NCBI GenBank assembly: GCA_028023455.1
Contig: JAQFVV010000318.1
Coordinates: 930,001-994,000, forward strand
Source: Epiperipatus broadwayi
Lineage: Eukaryota; Onychophora; Udeonychophora; Euonychophora; Peripatidae
Reading direction: 5' to 3'
Length of the DNA stretch: 64,000 nt
Positions 1-9,869 of the stretch are shown piece by piece. The translations under genes and the position numbers were made by a program. Position 1 is the first letter of the stretch; the number at the start of each line of letters is the position of its first letter. Under the pieces are notes generated by a model. The model saw only the letters and a program-made list of their open reading frames with translations, was not told where the DNA came from and did not search any database.

Positions 1-1343
1 GAGTGGCGAAGAATGAGACAAGGCAGGTTTAAATAAAATAATAGATTTAATAGAATAAATTAATCGTAAAAGAGATATAAAAACAACACATTAACATGAA
101 ATGAAAAACAGATTATAATCTATAGTGCTACAAGAAAAGAATACATATAAAACTATTATAAATGATGGTACATTTATAAATCGTCAGTCTGGGTATTTAT
201 CAAAAAAATTCAAGAATGTCTTTATCATTCACAAAAGGCATGTGGCCATTGTCTAATTAAACTATGTGCACATTGAAATATATAACAAAATAGTATGTAT
301 CTTTACCTAGGTTTTAGTCTCTGAATTTATCCGACGTCTTGCCGACCGTCACATGGATTTTCTCCACTTCTTTAGGATGGACGGTCACAGGTTAGATTTG
401 GTTGTGCGTAGCTTCTCAGTGTTAAGGCATCAAGGACAGGGCATCAAGAACAAGGCATCGAGGACAAGGCAACTAAATGAATCCATCGGCAGGCACTATG
501 ACGACGGTTATTACATTTTGACAAGAACCATTAGTACAGTAAGTCTGGATCGACCAGCGATCACGATAGCCTTAGCCAGCCATTCTAGATGAGGCACTGA
601 TGTTGAAAGTCATATTTGTTAACTATAGTGGTTGATTATCGGAGCTGTCTTTTACCACCCTCTCGACACGAAGTCTCTAGCTCTAATCTCTACTGAAAAC
701 CTTTTTTTTTTAATTAAAAAATTCCACCAGCCTTTGTCCTTCCGATCCTTTGTTTTCACTTTCATTCACACCTTTCTTACTATGCCTTCGGCCATATGTA
801 AATTTGTTTTACCCAATCTAGTAGCACTATGTACATTTATTTATTTTAATATTTTTTAATTTAATTACACAGATTTTAATATATGTTTTTCTCTCTCTTT
901 TTTTTATTTAAGTTTAGACAAGCCTTTATTATTGCTGTCTATATTCTGCTTCAAATACACTCCGTACACGCATTTCGTTTATCATCAACCGTGTACTTTA
1001 AAACTCAGATCCTTATCTTTTGATTGTTTAACTTTCTATGTTTTGCGTGCTATTTAAGGTTTTTTTTAAACCCTACTTTCTTTCAAAATCAGATTTTAAC
1101 TTGCATTTGATTTATATTTCTTTATCACTTTATTTTTTAACGTACACCTCCAATATTTCTAATTTTACATTTTAATTTCCCCAAAATCCGAACTTTGGAG
1201 GGTAAAAGATAAGAATCTTTTTGATTCTACTTCCCTCTCTTTTTTAATTAATTGAAACATTTCTTTGTTCTGTAAATTTTTCTAAGCTCGCTCTTTTTTC
1301 TTTTTTATTTATTTTATCAAACATGATATTTAATATTCTGTGA
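1..1343. other. No supported gene; 5' flank of the Penelope-like element
   Basis: The first ~300 bases are AT-rich. Positions 300-680 are clearly richer in G+C, with short open frames that I do not recognise. An inverted pair gaccgtc/gacggtc lies near 345-385. From about 700 to 1340 the plus strand is T-rich. It may include the upstream region of the Penelope-like element that becomes recognisable at 1344, but nothing in it proves this. Confidence 0.4.
424..473. repeat. Short tandem repeat, 14-bp unit, about 3.5 copies
   Basis: The unit is close to aaggcatcaaggac and is repeated at 424, 438 and 452 with a partial fourth copy. Copies differ by one or two bases. The 14-bp period is not a multiple of three, which argues against a coding repeat. 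Confidence 0.75.
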
Positions 1344-2866
1344 ATGTTTAATATTTATATGTGTGACCGCAGTATGTGCGATCATCACAATATATATATA
1401 TATTATAAAAAAGAAAATCGTAATGGTGGTAATAAGCATAATTTTGTTATTAATTTAACTAATACGGTTTTTAAAGAAGAAGAAATAAATGTTTTAAATA
1501 AAGGTTTAAAATATGTTCCTAAAGGAAGATTAATTACTATGGAAAAACAAATTACAGAGGTTAATGCAAAAATGAATATTTTAAAGGATATTTGTTGTAA
1601 AAAAATAGATGGAAAAAATATTAAAGATAATATGATAAAAGATTTAGAATTTTTTAATAGTAAAATGGAATATAATATAAAAAGAAATTATGAATATAAA
1701 AAAGATGTTATTGATTATAATAATGAATTGAAAATTATAAAAGATATAAAAATAAAATATAAGGATTTAACACTTTTAAAAGAGATAAATCTAGTAGTAT
1801 GGTTATTATGCCAAAGTTAGAATATAATTTAAAGATGTATAAATTATTAGATGATGTTATTTTTATTAATAAAGATGAAAGTAAAAAAAGAATAAATTAA
1901 TAACTGAAATGGAGGAAAAAGGATATATTGAAAAGTTTAAAATGAAACAATTAAAAAGATTAGATGTAAAATGTGCTAATATTATAGGTTTACCAAAAGT
2001 ACATAAGGAAGGAATTCCAATGAGACCCATTATTTCACGTAAAAATACATATTATGAAAATATCACAAAATGGATATATATTAATGTTTTTAAGAAATAT
2101 GAAGATTTTAATAAAAATGAAAGTAAAATTAATAATTCAAAAATTTTTGTAGATAAATTAAAAATATTTTTGGAAAATAATATATTTAAAAATATTACAT
2201 AATTAAAATTAGATATTGTTAATATGTATTTAAATATTTGTCCAGAAGATGCTATAAATTATGTTATGAATTTATACATAAAAGATAAAGGTGATAAAAT
2301 AAAAATTGATTCTAATTTATTGTATGAAAATTTGGTTTTATGTTGTAAAGATTTGGTTTTTAGATATAATGAATGTTTTATAAGCAAAAGAAAGGTTTAT
2401 GTATGGAAATTGTTTAAGTGTTGTTTTTCTGGTGGATATATATGTATAATTTTGAGAAAAAATATTTTGGTAATAGATATGGTCTTGATTATATTACTAT
2501 TTTTAAAGAAGATTATAAAAATGTTAAAAGGTTTTTAAAATATATAAATAGTAAAGATATTAATATTAAATTTACTATGGAAAAGAAATAGGGGGGGTGT
2601 ATTGAATATATGGATATAAAAATAAAAATAAAAATTTGTTAATCATAATTTAGATATTGAAACATCAGTTTTTAGAAAGAAAACTTTTCATGGTTTATTA
2701 AGTAATTGGAATTCTGACTAAGATAAACATTGTAAAATGAACATTATTAATAATAGAATAAAAAGAGGAATAAAAATTTGTTCTAATAAAAATTTGTTAA
2801 ATGAAGAATTAAATATTATAAAAAAGAATGTTTATTAAATGATTACCCTTGGGATGTTGTATTAAA
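1344..2866 (+). pseudogene. Penelope-like reverse transcriptase, broken
   Basis: The open stretch 1344-1820 carries the N-terminal signature NLTNTVFKEEEINVLNKGL, which matches the conserved 'N.S...L...E..LL.KGL.F.P' block that precedes the RT of Penelope-like elements. Frame 1909-2202 contains GLPKVHKEGIPMRPIIS, RT motif 2. From 2200 to 2540 comes LDIVNMYLNICPEDAINYV, the core catalytic block where the usual Asp-Thr-Tyr-Asn is altered, and the C-terminal thumb similarity runs to about 2830. Several stops and at least three frameshifts interrupt it. Translation in all forward frames is needed to follow the gene. Codons are extremely A/T-biased, like the surrounding DNA, which suggests long residence. 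Confidence 0.85.
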
Positions 2867-2874
2867 AATTGTTT
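2867..2874. repeat. Target-site duplication, left copy (AATTGTTT)
   Basis: AATTGTTT immediately precedes the foldback terminus GGTGCTGATTTAG. The identical octamer follows the other terminus, as expected from duplication of the target on insertion. Confidence 0.85.
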
Positions 2875-3024
2875 GGTGCTGATTTAGTATGCGCTCACGG
2901 CCGCCATTTTGAATTACAAGAACCACCCAAACCATGCTGAAACATCCAACCGATAAATGACATCGCTCAAAATGGCCATTTTCGTAGGGAAAAAAAAACA
3001 AAAATCGGAATTTTCATATTAGTC

Positions 3025-3192
3025 AATCACGTGATTAAAATGGTAAAACATAAAAATCTTAATTTACATTAAAAAATCACGTGATTAAAATATTAAAACA
3101 CAAAAAATCACAATTTTCATAAAAAAATCACGTGATTAAAATATTAAAACACAAAAATAGCAATTTTAATAAATAAAAAAAATCACGTGATT
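3025..3192. repeat. Four spaced copies of the palindrome AATCACGTGATT (left arm)
   Basis: Perfect 12-bp palindromes start at 3025, 3075, 3126 and 3181, i.e. every 50-55 bp, in units that also share attaaaacacaaaa. Each contains the E-box core CACGTG. Three copies are found in the opposite arm. Confidence 0.85.
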
Positions 3193-3400
3193 AAAATATT
3201 AAAACACAAAATCGTATATGCCAAAAGATTATAACTTATAAAATCTGAATGCTAAAAATGGTAAAAAATAATGATGAAAAGATTTTAAGCAATAATTATA
3301 TTTTCATTCACTTATAGAAATGGAATCATGAGACCAAAAAGGCGGTAAAGATCTTGAATACATGTTATCTACATCAATCTTTTTTAAAAAAATCATAAAT

Positions 3401-3808
3401 GCTATAAATCCAAGCATTGATAGCAAATCTCAAACGCTATAAATCTGAGCATTGTAATAGCAAATCTCAAAAAATTAAAAACGCTATAAACCTAAGCATT
3501 GTAATAGCAAATCTCAAAAAATCAAAAATGCTATAAATCCAAGCATTGATAGCAAATCTCAAAAAATTAAAAACGCTATAAATCTAAGCATTGTAATAGC
3601 AAATCTCAAAAAATCAAAAATGCTATAAATCCAAGCATTGATAGCAAATCTCAAAAAATTAAAAACACTATAAATCTAAGCATTCCAAGCATTGATAGCA
3701 AATCTCAAAAAATTAAAAACGCTATAAATCTAAGCATTGTAATAGTAAATCTCAAAAAATCAAAAACACTATAAATCCAAGCATTGTAATAGTAAATCTC
3801 AAAAAATT
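3401..3808. repeat. Tandem array of a ~46-bp unit, nine copies (left arm)
   Basis: The unit begins gctataaatcyaagcattg and continues with tagcaaatctcaaaaaat. Copies start near 3401, 3436, 3483, 3530, 3575, 3622, 3667, 3721 and 3768. Most spacings are 45-47 bp. The unit varies by presence or absence of a 'taa' and by c/t in one position, giving alternating variants. Confidence 0.85.
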
Positions 3809-4816
3809 AACGTATCTTACGGCCTTTAAAAATAAATCATAAATGCTATTTGCAAAAAGAAAGCTTATTCCTGTCTTCAACAGTATATACTAAATCAGTA
3901 TTTTAAAAAACAATATTTAAAAACTATAATGCTATAAATCAAACATTGGGTTGTAATGTCACATTAAATAGCCAAAGGTTATACTATGGAAAAAAAGTGC
4001 GGGAAAAGAAGAGGAGGTGAACATTGAAAATTAAAAAATACTTTAAGATAAACCAAAAATGCTAATGTATATAGTGATGAAAATCAAATATTGCAATCGT
4101 AAATCTCAAAAAATTAACGTGTGTTAAGGCATTTTTTAAAAAAAGTCGTAAAACCTAAATATATATACATAGTGATAATTAGAAAAAATGATAAATGCTT
4201 CTATCAAGATTACTCCGGTCTTTCAACAGTATATACTAAATCTCAAAAATCAGTATTACGATCTAAAAATTAAATTGGTAAATGTGAAATGGCGGGAACA
4301 CCCATCACTTTCAACACTATCAACAAATAAAAAACCTAATTAACTTATTTTTAAAAATATAATATTTTACATTTGGCTTTGGGATTATCCCTCTAACTAA
4401 GAGTTATAATAATGAATCACAAATCTGAATAATAGACAGTTAGCATTTATTTAAGTAAGTTTTTACCAATATTTTAAGAATTTTAAAAAAATTACCAACA
4501 TTCTCAATCGGATGGATGGTGTCGCTCAGGCTAAATTTGGTTTTAGGTTTATTACTGTAAAGAAGATGCCAGTAAAATTAATTTATTCAGGAAATATCGT
4601 AGCTTGACATGGTCTCTTTCAAATTTATTTTTAAAACTGTGTATTTAAGTCTCACACAAATAACAGCAGGTATGTATGACGTAAGATAATTTCCAAGAAT
4701 TAGAGTTTAGGATGGGCCTTTGTCTTACTAAGATAAAAATTGTTAAGTTAAACTTTCAAATTTAAAAAAACAACAACTGTAAACCAGCTAATGGACTTTT
4801 ATGCTTCAAGCCTAAC

Positions 4817-5495
4817 ATCATTACGTATGTAATCTTATAATAATGTATTTTGATGTATAATAACGTATGTGTATGTGCACATATCTAATATATAAATATA
4901 CTTATTTATATATTAGATGTGCGCACATACACGTAAATATACGTTATTATACATCAAAATTCATTATTATAGGATTATACACGTGGCCTGGGATGGGTTT
5001 GAATTTGACAAACAGACGTACTATGATACTTAAAAATTGAAACGGAATGATAGACAGAATTAGCAACAATAAGTGAATATAAAGAATATATTTTATTAGT
5101 CATTCATATACCCATTTTCAAATCATATGATCACATGAACACACACCCTTTATAATTCTTTTTTTTTTTTTTTAATATTAATGAAAAGATCTCTTTTTTG
5201 TTTTTGCAATATTTTCGGAATAAATATATATGAGTACAAGTTGTGACTTGTAATATGTTACAGTGCGATTATATTTTTAAATCATTAATTTATTTTTATA
5301 TTTTTTTATAATAAATTACCAAATAATTTTACTTGTGTCTTTAAAGTGTTAAAACTAAAATCTTAAAAGTAATACATACATATATATATATATATATGAG
5401 TACAAGTTGTGACGTATAATATGTTACAGTGCGATTATATTTTTAAATCATTAATTTATTATAAATTTTTAGCCCTCTTTTGCATTTGATGACTA
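4817..5495. other. Foldback spacer with a second hairpin and a direct repeat
   Basis: Between the arms lies unique sequence with no gene. Positions 4831-4976 form an imperfect hairpin with arms of ~65-70 bp, so a stem-loop sits inside the larger stem-loop. A ~67-bp segment beginning atgagtacaagttgtgac occurs directly repeated at about 5230-5292 and 5398-5460. A (TA) run precedes the second copy. Confidence 0.8.
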
Positions 5496-6501
5496 GTTAG
5501 GCTTGAGGCATAAACGTCCATTAGCTGGTTTACAGTTGCTTTTTTTTTAAATTTGAAAGTTTAACTTAACACTTTTATCTTAGTAAGAGAAAGGCCCATC
5601 CCAAACTCTAATTCTTGGAAATTATCTTACGTCATACATACCTGCTGTTATTTGTGTGAGACTTAAATACACAGTTTTAAAAATAAATTTCAAAGAGACC
5701 ATATCAAGCTACGATATTTCCTGAATAAATTAATTTTACTGACATCTTCTTTACAGTAATAAACCTAAAACCAAATTTAGCCTGAGCGACACCATCCATC
5801 CGATTGAGAATGTTGGTAATTTTTTTAAAATTCTTAAAATATTGGTAAAAACTTACTTAAATAAATGCTAACTGTCTATTATTCAGATTTGTGATTCATT
5901 ATTATAACTCTTAGTTAGAGGGATAATCCCAAAGCCAAATGTAAAATATTATATTTTTAAAAATAAGTTAATTAGGTTTTTTATTTGTTGATAGTGTTGA
6001 AAGTGATGGGTGTTCCCACCATTTCACATTTACCAATTTAATTTTTTAAAATTATAATACTGATTTTTGAGATTTAGTATATACTGTTGAAAGACCGGAG
6101 TAATCTTGATAGAAGCATTTATCATTTTTTCTAATTATCACTATGTATATATATTTAGGTTTTACGACTTTTTTTAAAAATGCCTTAACACACGTTAATT
6201 TTTGAGATTTACGATTGCAATATTTGATTTTTATCACTATATACATTAGCATTTTTGGTTTATCTTAAAGTATTTTTTAATTTTCAATGTTCACCTCCTC
6301 TTCTTTTCCCGCACTTTTTTTCCATAGTATAACCTTTGGCTATTTAATGTGACATTACAACCCAATGTTTGATTTATAGCATTATAGTTTTTAAATATTG
6401 TTTTTTAAAATACTGATTTAGTATATACTGTTGAAGACAGGAATAAGCTTTCTTTTTGCAAATAGCATTTATGATTTATTTTTAAATGCCGTAAGATACG
6501 T

Positions 6502-6917
6502 TAATTTTTTGAGATTTACTATTACAATGCTTGGATTTATAGTGTTTTTGATTTTTTGAGATTTACTATTACAATGCTTAGATTTATAGCGTTTTTAATT
6601 TTTTGAGATTTGCTATCAATGCTTGGAATGCTTAGATTTATAGTGTTTTTAATTTTTTGAGATTTGCTATCAATGCTTGGATTTATAGCATTTTTGATTT
6701 TTTGAGATTTGCTATTACAATGCTTAGATTTATAGCGTTTTTAATTTTTTGAGATTTGCTATCAATGCTTGGATTTATAGCATTTTTGATTTTTTGAGAT
6801 TTGCTATTACAATGCTTAGATTTATAGCGTTTTTAATTTTTTGAGATTTGCTATTACAATGCTCAGATTTATAGCGTTTGAGATTTGCTATCAATGCTTG
6901 GATTTATAGCATTTATG
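6502..6917. repeat. Tandem array of the ~46-bp unit (right arm, inverted)
   Basis: The mirror image of the left-arm array: gcttggatttatagc...tttttgagatttgctat repeats with the same alternating variants and in the same order read backwards. The order of variants is preserved between arms, so the arms were copied as a whole rather than expanding independently. Confidence 0.8.
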
Positions 6918-7118
6918 ATTTTTTTTAAAAAGATTGATGTAGATAACGTGTATTCAAGATCTTTACCGCCTTTTTGGTCTCGTGATTCCATTTCTATAAG
7001 TGAATGAAAATATAATTATTGCTTAAAATCTTTTCATCATTATTTTTTACCATTTTTAGCATTCAGATTTTATAAGTTATAATCTTTTGGCATATACGAT
7101 TTTGTGTTTTAATATTTT

Positions 7119-7235
7119 AATCACGTGATTTTTTTTATTTATTAAAATTTTGATTTTTGTGTTTTAATATTTTAATCACGTGATTTTTTAATGTAAATTA
7201 AGATTTTTATGTTTTACCATTTTAATCACGTGATT
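7119..7235. repeat. Three copies of AATCACGTGATT (right arm)
   Basis: Perfect palindromes at 7119, 7174 and 7224, mirroring the left-arm array but with three copies instead of four. The missing one corresponds to a middle unit. Confidence 0.85.
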
Positions 7236-7385
7236 GACTAATATGAAAATTCCGATTTTTGTTTTTTTTTCCCTACGAAAATGGCCATTTTGAGCGATGT
7301 CATTTATTGGTTGGATGTTTCAGCATGGTTTGGGTGGTTCTTGTAATTCAAAATGGCGGCCGTGAGCGCATACTAAATCGACACC

Positions 7386-7393
7386 AATTGTTT
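7386..7393. repeat. Target-site duplication, right copy (AATTGTTT)
   Basis: Follows the foldback terminus ...GACACC and is identical to the octamer at 2867-2874. Confidence 0.85.
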
Positions 7394-7910
7394 CAAATAG
7401 CAATTTAAATAAAATAAAAAGTGGAGAAAAATTGAAAAAAAAGTTTGGTGACAATACATTTTTTATAGGTTTTAAAGTTCAAAATTTTATTTTTAAAAAG
7501 ATAAAAAATTTGTTTCATAGATTTAATAAAAAATATGGTTTTAGTATTTATCCTGTATACAAAAAAAAAAAAGTAATTTATATAATTTAATTAATAAAGG
7601 AGATTTTATTGATTTTTCAAATATAATGCAAGCTGTTTATTGTATAAAATGTATAGATTGTTTAAAATATAATGGTAAAGATATATCTTAAGTGGGTAAT
7701 ACAAAGAATTTTTTAAAAACTAGATTAAAACAGCATTTGTCAGATAGAAATTCAGCATTATATTTACATAAAGAAAAATTTGGTCATGTCAATTTTAAAA
7801 TTGTTCCTTTAAAAGAAAGATTTGAAAAGAAAAGTTTATTTATAAAGGTGTTTTTTTTTTTTTTTTGATAATGTTAAATCCTGTTTTGAATAGGATATTA
7901 TAAAATAAAA
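7394..7910 (+). pseudogene. Penelope-like GIY-YIG endonuclease domain, broken
   Basis: Downstream of the insertion the reading frame resumes with AVYCIKCIDCLKYNGKDIS, a stop codon, then GNTKNFLKTRLKQHLSD. This matches the Penelope GIY-YIG layout: the 'GIY' strand is degenerate (AVY), the zinc-binding-like CxxC..C spacing is kept, 'YIG' reads YNG, and the helix with the conserved catalytic Arg is present (TRLKQH). A following HVNFKIVPLKERFEKKS and NPVLNR resemble the end of the domain. An in-frame TAA near 7690 and a long T run near 7850 break it. In the family this domain nicks target DNA for target-primed reverse transcription. Confidence 0.8.
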
Positions 7911-8400
7911 GAAAAAAGAAGAAAACAATTGATTTTTTAATGGGTTTTTTTTTTTAATGGTTTTGTTTTTTTAAAAGAAAAGAATGTAAAAATGTGTTTT
8001 GTTTTAAAAGGAAAGAAATATAAAAATGTGTTAATTGAAGATAGAATGATAAAAAACTATATTTTGTAACAATAAAAGGTTTATTTAAGCAAAATGTAAA
8101 GTTGAAAGCTGTTATGAAAAAGAAATCATAGTAAGAAAAGAATATATTTTCCAAGATAGTATGTATATGTGGCAGGATTTTTTTTATTTATTTATAAAAA
8201 AAATTTATAGAAATTATTTTTATTTTTAGTTCCTTGAAAAAGATTATAGAAAAAAATGAAGAAATAGTCGAAACATTGGAAATCTATTTTAATATATATT
8301 TCATTTTTGGTGGCAAAAAAATAAAAAACCAATTTTTTAAAAGATTTGATGTGTTTTATAATTATTTTATAATGTAGGTACCCAATAAATTGTCCAAGTG

Positions 8401-8678
8401 TTAAATAATAAGGAGTAAGTAATTATTAATCATTTTAACTTAATGATTTAATTATACCCATCAATTCATTTGTCTAAAGCCAAACATGCATTTTATTGCT
8501 GAGAATTAGATTTTGTGAAAGTGAACTTACTTGTTCACAGCCAAATACTTTAAATATATCAATATGGTTTTATTAAATTGGGATTAAGACCTAAACTGTT
8601 GGAGAAAAGTGTAGTTGGTTACATATTAGGAAATTTATGAATCAGATAAATACCTTATATTTATAGGTTTATCCATAA
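8401..8678. other. No gene seen
   Basis: AT-rich sequence between the end of the Penelope-like element and the first base of the gypsy LTR. I see no motif or repeat here. Confidence 0.5.
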
Positions 8679-8844
8679 TGTAACAGGAACTGGGTTCAAA
8701 CCCTGTTACAAAGGAGAGAGTAAATCAGGCTATGTATGTATGTATGTGTGTGTTTTGTTTCATGAATTGTGTTTCATGAGTTAGGTATGAGTTGTGTATA
8801 AAGTGAAGTAAAACGAGGAAAAGTGCATTTTAGTTACAATAGAC
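8679..8844 (+). repeat. 5' LTR (short, probably internally deleted)
   Basis: Begins TGTAACAGG and ends near ...gcattttagttacaatagaca. It matches 13124-13213 and then jumps to match 15235-15281, so about 2.0 kb present in the 3' copy is absent here. The first 32 bases form an inverted repeat (TGTAACAGG...CCTGTTACA) whose loop reads GGGTTCAAACCC, like a tRNA T-arm. The sequence tggactttcaaag at about 8854 could be a primer-binding site, but I cannot name the tRNA. Confidence 0.75.
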
Positions 8845-9179
8845 ACCCAATGATGGACTTTCAAAGAATAGAGAGCAGTGGGGTGAATACAGCCAAAAGA
8901 GATAGGGCATATCGATCAAAAAAAAATTTTTTTTAAATACAGGATTTGTCATCGCTTACATATTTTTTTTTTAAAAAAAGAAGAAAAATGAAGAGAAAAA
9001 TAATATGGTAAAACAAATAGTGAGATGTAAAACTTTGAAGTAGAAAAGCAGATAGGACAAGAAAAAAATACCATGTGGAAAAATGATCAAGGAGCTGGGA
9101 CATTGAACCCGGCAAGTATGGTCAATAGGAGTAGAAAATAAATAACAAAAGAAGAATAGTGAAGGAGAAAATGAATGAA

Positions 9180-9830
9180 AACCATGGCAATAGAACTGAT
9201 AAAAATCGAAAAATTCAAGGGCAAAGTGGGGGAAATGCTGGTAAGACATGTGGGAAGCTTACAAAGAAATTTTTAGGATAAATAAATACAAGGGAAAGGT
9301 GCTCATAGCTTACAACCACCTAGAAGAACACACCCTTATGTGGTGAAACTCACTAGCTAGTCACCCTGAGAGCTTTAGAAAATACAGAGCAATATTAGAG
9401 AAGACCTTTTGGTCAGAAGACCAACAAGAAAAAATAAAATGACAGGTGATATGGCAAAAATATCAAGAGAATGACACTGAAAATTGTGTACAGTTTTTTA
9501 GATGGCAGGTGGCTTTGTTGAGAAGCTTAGAAGCAAGCAAGATGTCAGAGAAGCAAATAGTAGGGATAGTATGCTGAAATATCAGCTTAACAATGAAGTG
9601 CGTATTGGGAAGGAGTGATAAATCAGCTAAGGAGATAGATAAAGTGTTAGGTATGCTTGAAGTAAGCAGTTATCAGTGGGGTCCCAAAGATAAGAGAGCT
9701 AGAGATGTAAGTGGAAGGCAGATGCAAATCATGAGGAAGAGAAAAATAAACTGAAAATTGACAAAAGAAATGAAGCAGGTTCAAGGTATTCTGAAAAGGG
9801 AGAACAAATAGTGAACCTCATATATTCATG
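9180..9830 (+). pseudogene. Gypsy gag remnant
   Basis: No long frame survives. Conceptual translation around 9390-9600 gives ILEKTFWSEDQQEKIK then WQKYQENDTENCVQFFRW, which fits the capsid-like region of gypsy gag proteins with W, F and helix spacing ('F...FW...QQE.I' followed by 'F..W'). Stops at several points and a frameshift break it. It lies between the 5' LTR and the protease, as expected. Confidence 0.55.
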
Positions 9831-9869
9831 GGAGGATAGGGTTCCAGAATATGCCTCACAAAAATGCCC

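Larger units (their letters stand above)
2875..4816 (+). repeat. Left inverted arm of the foldback
   Basis: Runs from the terminus to ...AAGCCTAAC. It pairs with 5496-7385 with few mismatches. In order it holds a GC-richer tip with cggccgccattttg, four AATCACGTGATT repeats, nine copies of a ~46-bp unit, then unique sequence. No gene is seen; short open frames in it are complementary to frames in the other arm and look spurious. Confidence 0.9.
2875..7385. mobile_element. Foldback DNA element, 4.5 kb, long inverted arms
   Basis: The termini are inverted copies: GGTGCTGATTTAGTATGCGC at the left and its complement, with two base changes, at the right. Complementarity continues for about 1.9 kb per arm (2875-4816 and 5496-7385) around a 679-bp spacer. 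The exact 8-bp duplication fits DNA transposon families that make 8-bp duplications (hAT, P, Merlin and others). The architecture, with very long arms packed with tandem repeats and no transposase, resembles Drosophila Foldback and Galileo-type elements. No transposase reading frame is present in the spacer or arms, so it is presumably non-autonomous. The terminal motif does not let me assign a superfamily. Confidence 0.9.
5496..7385 (-). repeat. Right inverted arm of the foldback
   Basis: The complement of 2875-4816. It differs by scattered substitutions, by one palindrome repeat fewer, and by small indels. It ends in ...TCGACACC just before the duplicated octamer. Confidence 0.9.
1344..8400 (+). 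mobile_element. Penelope-like retroelement (degenerate), split by a foldback insertion
   Basis: Two blocks with the order expected of a canonical Penelope-like element lie either side of a 4.5 kb insertion. A reverse-transcriptase block is at 1344-2866 and a GIY-YIG endonuclease block at about 7394-7910. Seen: RT motifs such as GLPKVHKEGIPMRPIIS, then the thumb-like KTFHGLLSNWNS stretch, then VYCIKC and TRLKQH of the endonuclease. Known: Penelope-like elements typically carry RT fused to a C-terminal GIY-YIG domain. Inference: the foldback jumped into the linker between the domains. The element is dead, with stops and frameshifts throughout. The outer ends are uncertain: the 3' end is placed near 8400 because coding similarity stops near 7910 and AT-rich untranslated-like sequence follows. 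Confidence 0.85.

Noticed and set aside
353-592. 79-residue open frame
   Set aside because: It crosses a 14-bp tandem repeat and encodes no recognisable domain; no conservation evidence.
3401-3808. Possible CRISPR-like array (repeat with regular spacing)
   Set aside because: There are no unique spacers: whole units are tandem variants of one another, and the host is a eukaryote.
6052-6252. Minus-strand open frame in the foldback right arm
   Set aside because: It is the complement of sequence in the left arm at ~4030-4230 that has no matching intact frame; chance opening in AT-rich repeat DNA.
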